From Gammaproteobacteria bacterium (lineage in GTDB: Bacteria > Pseudomonadota > Gammaproteobacteria > Ga0077536), in the NCBI GenBank assembly GCA_030639105.1, contig DAOWDI010000264.1, positions 1 through 9,076 of the forward strand: a DNA stretch of 9,076 nucleotides, given 5' to 3'. The notes under the pieces were generated by a model. That model saw only the letters and a program-made list of their open reading frames with translations. It did no database searches and was not told the DNA's origin. The position numbers and the translations under genes are program-made. Shown here piece by piece: positions 5,570 through 9,076 of this stretch (position 1 is the first letter of the stretch; each line of letters begins with the position of its first letter).

Positions 5570-6988
5570 TTAGAGATGGATAGTGCGCGAATCAACACCA
5601 AGCGCGGCTTCGTGCAACCCTTCGGCCAAGGTTGGGTGAGCGTGTACGGTACGTGCGATATCTTCGGCGCTGGCGCCGAATTCCATGGCGAGTACCGCCT
5701 CGGCGATCAATTCCGACGCTTGCGGCCCGATGATGTGCACGCCGAGGACCGCATCACTGTGAGCATCGGCGATGATCTTTATAAAGCCGTCGGTCTCACC
5801 CATCGTCCGGCCGCGCCCGCTCGCCATGAACGGAAATTTGCCGATGGCATAACGACGGCCTTGCGCCTTTAAGTCCTGTTCCGTTGCGCCGACCCATGCG
5901 ATTTCGGGCCAGGTATAGATCACCCACGGTACGAGCTCGAGGTCAATTTGTGGAGACTGTCCGGCAATTTGTTCGGCCACCGCGATCCCTTCCGCGGAGG
6001 CCTTGTGCGCCAGCATCGGACCGCGCACGACGTCGCCGACGGCATAGATGTGGTCGAGATTCGTGTGGCACTGCGCATTGACATTGATAAATCCATGCTC
6101 GTCCAATTCCAGGCCACTCGCCTCAGCGCCGAGTCCTTCCGTATTCGGTACGCGGCCGACGGCAACGATCAGTTTGTCAACTTCGAGCCTTTGTTCGCCG
6201 TCCGTGTTTTCGTAGGTGACGCTGACCTTGGACCCGGACGTCTCGGTCGCGGTGACCTTCGTTGCGAGGCGAATGTCGAGCCCCTGTCGGCCAAGTAAGG
6301 TTTTCGCTTCTTTGGCAACGTCCTTATCGGCACTCGCCAGAAAATCGGGTAACGCCTCGAGGATGGCAACCTTGGACCCAAGGCGCCGCCATACGCTACC
6401 GAGTTCGAGACCGATAACACCGGCGCCAATGATCCCGAGCGTCTCGGGAACTTTGTCGAAGGCCAGTGCCCCAGTGGAATCGACGATCATTTCCTGATCG
6501 ACAACCGCCGGGGGGATCACCGCCGGTACCGAGCCGGTCGCGATAATGACGTTTCGGGCCGCGAGCGTGGAGATGAGATCTCCATCGCGACTGCTGATGT
6601 TGATGTCGCGACCGGCGGTCAGTTCGCCACTTCCTTCTATCCAGGTTACGCCGTTCTTCTTGAATAGACCGGCGATGCCTTGAGTCAGGATCTTGATGAT
6701 TTTTTGCTTGCGTTTCTGCATCGCCGCAATGTCCATTGATATCTCCTTCGCATCGATGCCATGGTCTTTTGCGTGCAGTTGTAAATGCTCGTAATGATGC
6801 GATGAGTCCAGCAGCGCTTTCGACGGGATACACCCGACGTTCAAACAGGTACCGCCGAGCGTCGCTTTGCCCCGTGGATGAACACCACGTTCGACGCATG
6901 CGGTCTTCAGGCCTAGTTGGGCGGCGCGGATCGCCGCGACGTAGCCGCCCGGTCCGCCGCCGATTACAACGACATCGTATTTATCCAT
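5570..6988 (-). CDS. lpd: Dihydrolipoamide dehydrogenase (E3)
   Basis: This flavoprotein reoxidises the dihydrolipoyl group of 2-oxoacid dehydrogenase complexes with NAD+. The product is 472 residues, typical for the family. The N-terminal FAD-binding motif GGGPGG is at 10-15, and the redox-active disulfide Cys48/Cys53 is in GGTCLNVGCIPSK. A second Rossmann motif for NAD, GIIGAGVIGLE, is at 185-195. A second FAD contact is IYAVGDVV. The C-terminal dimerisation domain carries the catalytic pair His451/Glu456 in HAHPTLAEGLHE. ATG 6988 has AAGGA 9 nt upstream. It follows sucB after 83 nt and so probably serves the 2-oxoglutarate dehydrogenase complex encoded just upstream, though E3 is often shared with pyruvate dehydrogenase and the glycine cleavage system. 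The protein does not carry a fused lipoyl domain. Confidence 0.97.
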   Translation of the reverse strand: MDKYDVVVIGGGPGGYVAAIRAAQLGLKTACVERGVHPRGKATLGGTCLNVGCIPSKALLDSSHHYEHLQLHAKDHGIDAKEISMDIAAMQKRKQKIIKILTQGIAGLFKKNGVTWIEGSGELTAGRDINISSRDGDLISTLAARNVIIATGSVPAVIPPAVVDQEMIVDSTGALAFDKVPETLGIIGAGVIGLELGSVWRRLGSKVAILEALPDFLASADKDVAKEAKTLLGRQGLDIRLATKVTATETSGSKVSVTYENTDGEQRLEVDKLIVAVGRVPNTEGLGAEASGLELDEHGFINVNAQCHTNLDHIYAVGDVVRGPMLAHKASAEGIAVAEQIAGQSPQIDLELVPWVIYTWPEIAWVGATEQDLKAQGRRYAIGKFPFMASGRGRTMGETDGFIKIIADAHSDAVLGVHIIGPQASELIAEAVLAMEFGASAEDIARTVHAHPTLAEGLHEAALGVDSRTIHL

Positions 6989-7071
6989 TGTATTGTGTCC
7001 TTGCTAATGGGGTCGCGGGCGAGTGGCCTGCGTATGCCGCGGCCTTCCCCATAGGGTTTATCTTGACCCGG

Positions 7072-8274
7072 TCAGATCCGCAGAACAAAGCGTATCGGAT
7101 CCTCGATGGTCTTGCGTATCGTGTCGAGGAATTGGATCGCCTCGCGTCCGTCGATGATGCGATGATCATAGGAGAGCGCCACATACATCATCGGGCGGAT
7201 GACGACCTCGCCATTCTCCGCGATCGGCCGCTCCTGAATCTTATGCATTGCGAGGATAGCACTTTGCGGTGGGTTCAAGATCGGCGTTGACATGAGCGAA
7301 CCGAACACACCGCCGTTGCTGATCGTAAACGTGCCTCCGGTGAGTTCTTCGAGAGTCAGCTTCCCATCACGGGCGCGCTCAGCGTAGTCGCGTATTTTTC
7401 GTTCTACCTCAGAAAAAGGCATGTGCTCGACGTCGCGCAGGATCGGGACGACGAGACCGCGTTCGGTTCCGACCGCAACGCCGATATCGTAATACCCGTG
7501 ATAAATAACGTCATCTCCATCCACATAGGCGTTGACGATCGGGAAATATTTTAGTGCTTCGACGGCCGCCTTGACAAAAATCGACATGAAACCGAGCCGC
7601 ACACCGTACTGCCTTTCGAATTCCTCTTTGTGCCGGACCCTGAGATCCATAAAGGGCTGCATATTGACCTCGTTGAATGTCGTCAGCAGCGCATTTTGTT
7701 GTTGCGCCTGGAGCAGACGTTCGGCGGTACGTTTACGCAGCCGGGTCATCGGGACGCGTTCTTCGGGTCGCGCCACGGACGGGTCCTCGGGTCGCGGCTG
7801 CACCGTCGTCGCCGGTGCCGGCGCCTCGTCCTTCTCGTCCTGTCTGACCTTGAGGTAGCTGAGGACATCGGCCTTGGTCAGACGGCCATCCTTGTCGCCG
7901 ACCGCAACCAGCGACGGGTCGATGGCCTGTTCTTCGATCAGCTTGCGCACCGCGGGGCCGAAGCGAGGTGCCGTTGTGCCATCGGCGGCCCGCGGAGCAG
8001 CGGTCTGTTCATCGGCAGCGTCTACACTCGCCGTACCCTCGGTATCGATGATACAAAGGACGACGTCGGGGAGGACGACGTCGCCGGGTTGGTGTAAGAG
8101 TTCCTTGACGATCCCGCCTTCGGGCGCGGTGATTTCAAGCGTGACCTTATCGGTTTCAAGGTCGATAAGGTTTTCGCCGCGGGCAACCGCCTCTCCGGGT
8201 TGCTTATACCAGTCCAACAGGGTTGCGTCCGGGACCGATTCCGCGAGTGTTGGCACCTTGACTTCAATTAGCAC
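7072..8274 (-). CDS. sucB: Dihydrolipoyllysine-residue succinyltransferase (E2 of 2-oxoglutarate dehydrogenase)
   Basis: This is the core subunit that transfers the succinyl group from lipoamide to CoA. The product is 400 residues with the standard order. A single lipoyl domain (1-78) carries the lipoylated Lys43 in ETDKVTLEI. An Ala/Thr-rich linker follows (about 79-102), then the E3/E1-binding domain (about 103-141, [15 protein letters not shown]...[12 protein letters not shown]), a Pro/Ala-rich linker (142-170) and the catalytic domain. The latter has the active-site His371 and Asp375 in [12 protein letters not shown]. The start is GTG 8274, supported by AGGAG 6 nt upstream and by the lipoyl domain beginning at once. 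One lipoyl domain and the [10 protein letters not shown] sequence favour SucB over AceF; the SucA-type gene directly upstream settles it. The 163-nt gap from sucA is unusually wide for this pair. Confidence 0.96.
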   Translation of the reverse strand: MLIEVKVPTLAESVPDATLLDWYKQPGEAVARGENLIDLETDKVTLEITAPEGGIVKELLHQPGDVVLPDVVLCIIDTEGTASVDAADEQTAAPRAADGTTAPRFGPAVRKLIEEQAIDPSLVAVGDKDGRLTKADVLSYLKVRQDEKDEAPAPATTVQPRPEDPSVARPEERVPMTRLRKRTAERLLQAQQQNALLTTFNEVNMQPFMDLRVRHKEEFERQYGVRLGFMSIFVKAAVEALKYFPIVNAYVDGDDVIYHGYYDIGVAVGTERGLVVPILRDVEHMPFSEVERKIRDYAERARDGKLTLEELTGGTFTISNGGVFGSLMSTPILNPPQSAILAMHKIQERPIAENGEVVIRPMMYVALSYDHRIIDGREAIQFLDTIRKTIEDPIRFVLRI

Positions 8275-8437
8275 GGTTGGCTCCTCTCAAAAATTCCGAT
8301 GCGCCGTTGATAGACCGCGATCGCGGGCATGTGTGGCACTACAGGGCGTCCGCTTTCATTCTCGTTCGATATCGTGCATCGACTATCTCGCACTCCACCA
8401 CCTGCGAACACCCCTATTTTTTTTGACATCCAATCGA
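8275..8437 (-). other. sucA-sucB intercistronic spacer with the sucB ribosome binding site
   Basis: These 163 nt are non-coding on the minus strand. They hold the sucB Shine-Dalgarno AGGAG (8285-8281), 6 nt before the GTG start, which decides that start. A perfect 12-bp palindrome CCGCGATCGCGG lies at 8315-8326, and an A8 tract on the minus strand (about 8417-8424) lies a few bases after the sucA stop. I found no convincing -35/-10 pair. No start codon with a ribosome binding site suggests a small gene here. Confidence 0.45.
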
Positions 8438-9076
8438 TCACGCCGATTGCTCTTGAGCATCTTCGCCGATTTCCGCAATTCCAAGCGCTTCTTCGACAAG
8501 TTGCCGCCGCTGTTCGAGATGCACAGAGATATACCCCACGGCGGGGGATGCGGCATAAGGGCGCGCGACACAGCGCAAGGGTTTATCTTCCGGGAAACAG
8601 CCTCTAAGATGACGTTTCGATAACAGCGTCGACCAGGCACCCTGGTTCCGCGGTTCTTCCTGGACCCAAACTAATTCTTGCGCGCCAACGTACCCATTGA
8701 TAATTTCAACGAGTTCTTTGTGCGGGTAGGGATAAAGCTGCTCAAGCCGAATGATAGCGATCGTGTTGATATTGTGCTCACGGCGCGCCTCGAGCAGGTC
8801 AAAGTAGACTTTACCACTGCAAACCAGGATCCGCGTAACCGTCGGTTTATCAATGTTGTCGATTTCGTCGATGACATTTTCAAAGCGCTTGCTTTCGATG
8901 TCATCGAGCGTCGACGTTGACAGTTTATGGCGCAACAGGCTCTTTGGGCTCATGACGATGAGCGGCTTACGGAATGGACGCAGCATTTGGCGGCGCAACA
9001 AATGAAACATTTGCGCGGGCGTTGTCGGGTACACCACCTGTATATTGTCCTCGGCGCATAATTGCAGATAACGCTC
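8438..9076 (-). CDS. sucA: 2-oxoglutarate dehydrogenase E1 subunit SucA (C-terminal part; 5' end beyond the window)
   Basis: SucA is the thiamine-diphosphate-dependent subunit that decarboxylates 2-oxoglutarate and succinylates the lipoyl group of SucB. The last 212 residues are visible; the frame is open to the window edge, starting ERYLQLCAEDN, and ends with TGA. The sequence matches the C-terminal domain of the Escherichia coli enzyme as I remember it: TPAQMFHLLRRQ, then LIVMSPKSLLRH, then VCSGKVYFDLLEARR, IIRLEQLYPYPHKE, VWVQEEPRNQGAW and ARPYAASPAVGYISVHLEQ. About three quarters of the usual roughly 930-residue protein, including the ThDP-binding centre, lies outside. It is the first visible gene of a sucA-sucB-lpd set. 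The final residues (GIAEIGEDAQEQSA) are a short acidic extension. Confidence 0.97.
   Translation of the reverse strand, partial: ERYLQLCAEDNIQVVYPTTPAQMFHLLRRQMLRPFRKPLIVMSPKSLLRHKLSTSTLDDIESKRFENVIDEIDNIDKPTVTRILVCSGKVYFDLLEARREHNINTIAIIRLEQLYPYPHKELVEIINGYVGAQELVWVQEEPRNQGAWSTLLSKRHLRGCFPEDKPLRCVARPYAASPAVGYISVHLEQRRQLVEEALGIAEIGEDAQEQSA

Noticed and set aside
6989..7071. Inverted repeat ATGGGG (7007-7012) / CCCCAT (7047-7052) in the sucB-lpd gap as a terminator
   Set aside because: It has only 6 bp, a loop of more than 30 nt and no T run; lpd is more likely co-transcribed with sucB.
8317..8324. GCGATCGC octamer resembling a HIP1 repeat
   Set aside because: Only this single copy was noticed in the window, and all genes look proteobacterial; it is better seen as part of the CCGCGATCGCGG palindrome.
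8420..8450. TTGACA on the plus strand just after a T run, a possible antisense promoter into sucA
   Set aside because: No acceptable -10 box is found at 16-18 bp spacing.
7874..8623. Long open frame (249 codons) on the plus strand opposite the sucB start and sucA end
   Set aside because: It lies antisense to two clearly identified genes, has a low-complexity Ser/Arg-rich translation, no domain and no ribosome binding site.

Overview
The window is a stretch of central carbon metabolism and polyhydroxyalkanoate (PHA) storage genes. It most resembles a gammaproteobacterium of the purple-sulfur/Chromatiales kind. The evidence is a class III-type PhaC whose Cys-Asp-His spacing equals that of Allochromatium vinosum, a GTP-dependent PEP carboxykinase, a SucA C-terminus very close to the enterobacterial type, and a small two-helix membrane protein of a type I associate with Gammaproteobacteria. 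The genus cannot be fixed from the sequence alone. All eight larger genes are intact apart from the two cut by the window edges. I see no mobile elements, tRNAs, rRNAs, CRISPR arrays or pseudogenes.

Layout: (1) 1-807, the C-terminal three quarters of phaC (+), followed at 872-1108 by a small membrane-protein gene (+) that starts with TTG. (2) 1189-1578, the phasin gene phaP (-), converging on that pair, with a hairpin terminator between them. (3) 1579-1893, a divergent control region with a strong sigma70 promoter for phaP, overlapped by a perfect 18-bp inverted repeat. (4) 1894-3657, pckG (+). (5) 3742-4233 phaR and 4275-5453 phaA, both on the minus strand and read phaA then phaR, converging on pckG. 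(6) 5570-6988 lpd, 7072-8274 sucB and 8438-9076 sucA (3' part), all minus, in transcription order sucA-sucB-lpd, lying directly upstream of phaA-phaR.

How it fits together: SucA, SucB and Lpd form the 2-oxoglutarate dehydrogenase complex. PhaA condenses two acetyl-CoA as the first step of PHB synthesis, PhaC polymerises the monomers, PhaP coats the granule, and PhaR is the granule-sensing repressor. PEPCK links the C4 pool of the TCA cycle to PEP. No acetoacetyl-CoA reductase (phaB) or PhaE subunit gene lies in the window; PhaE is expected next to phaC, beyond the left edge.

The most informative signal is regulatory. The same 9-bp core (TGCASTGCA, followed by CACAAT) occurs twice as a dyad over the phaP -10 element and once exactly in the -35/-10 spacer of a candidate phaA promoter. 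I find it nowhere else in the window. This predicts a PhaR operator set and autoregulation of the phaA-phaR operon. Nothing here looks like a previously undescribed system; it is mostly housekeeping DNA with a readable control circuit.
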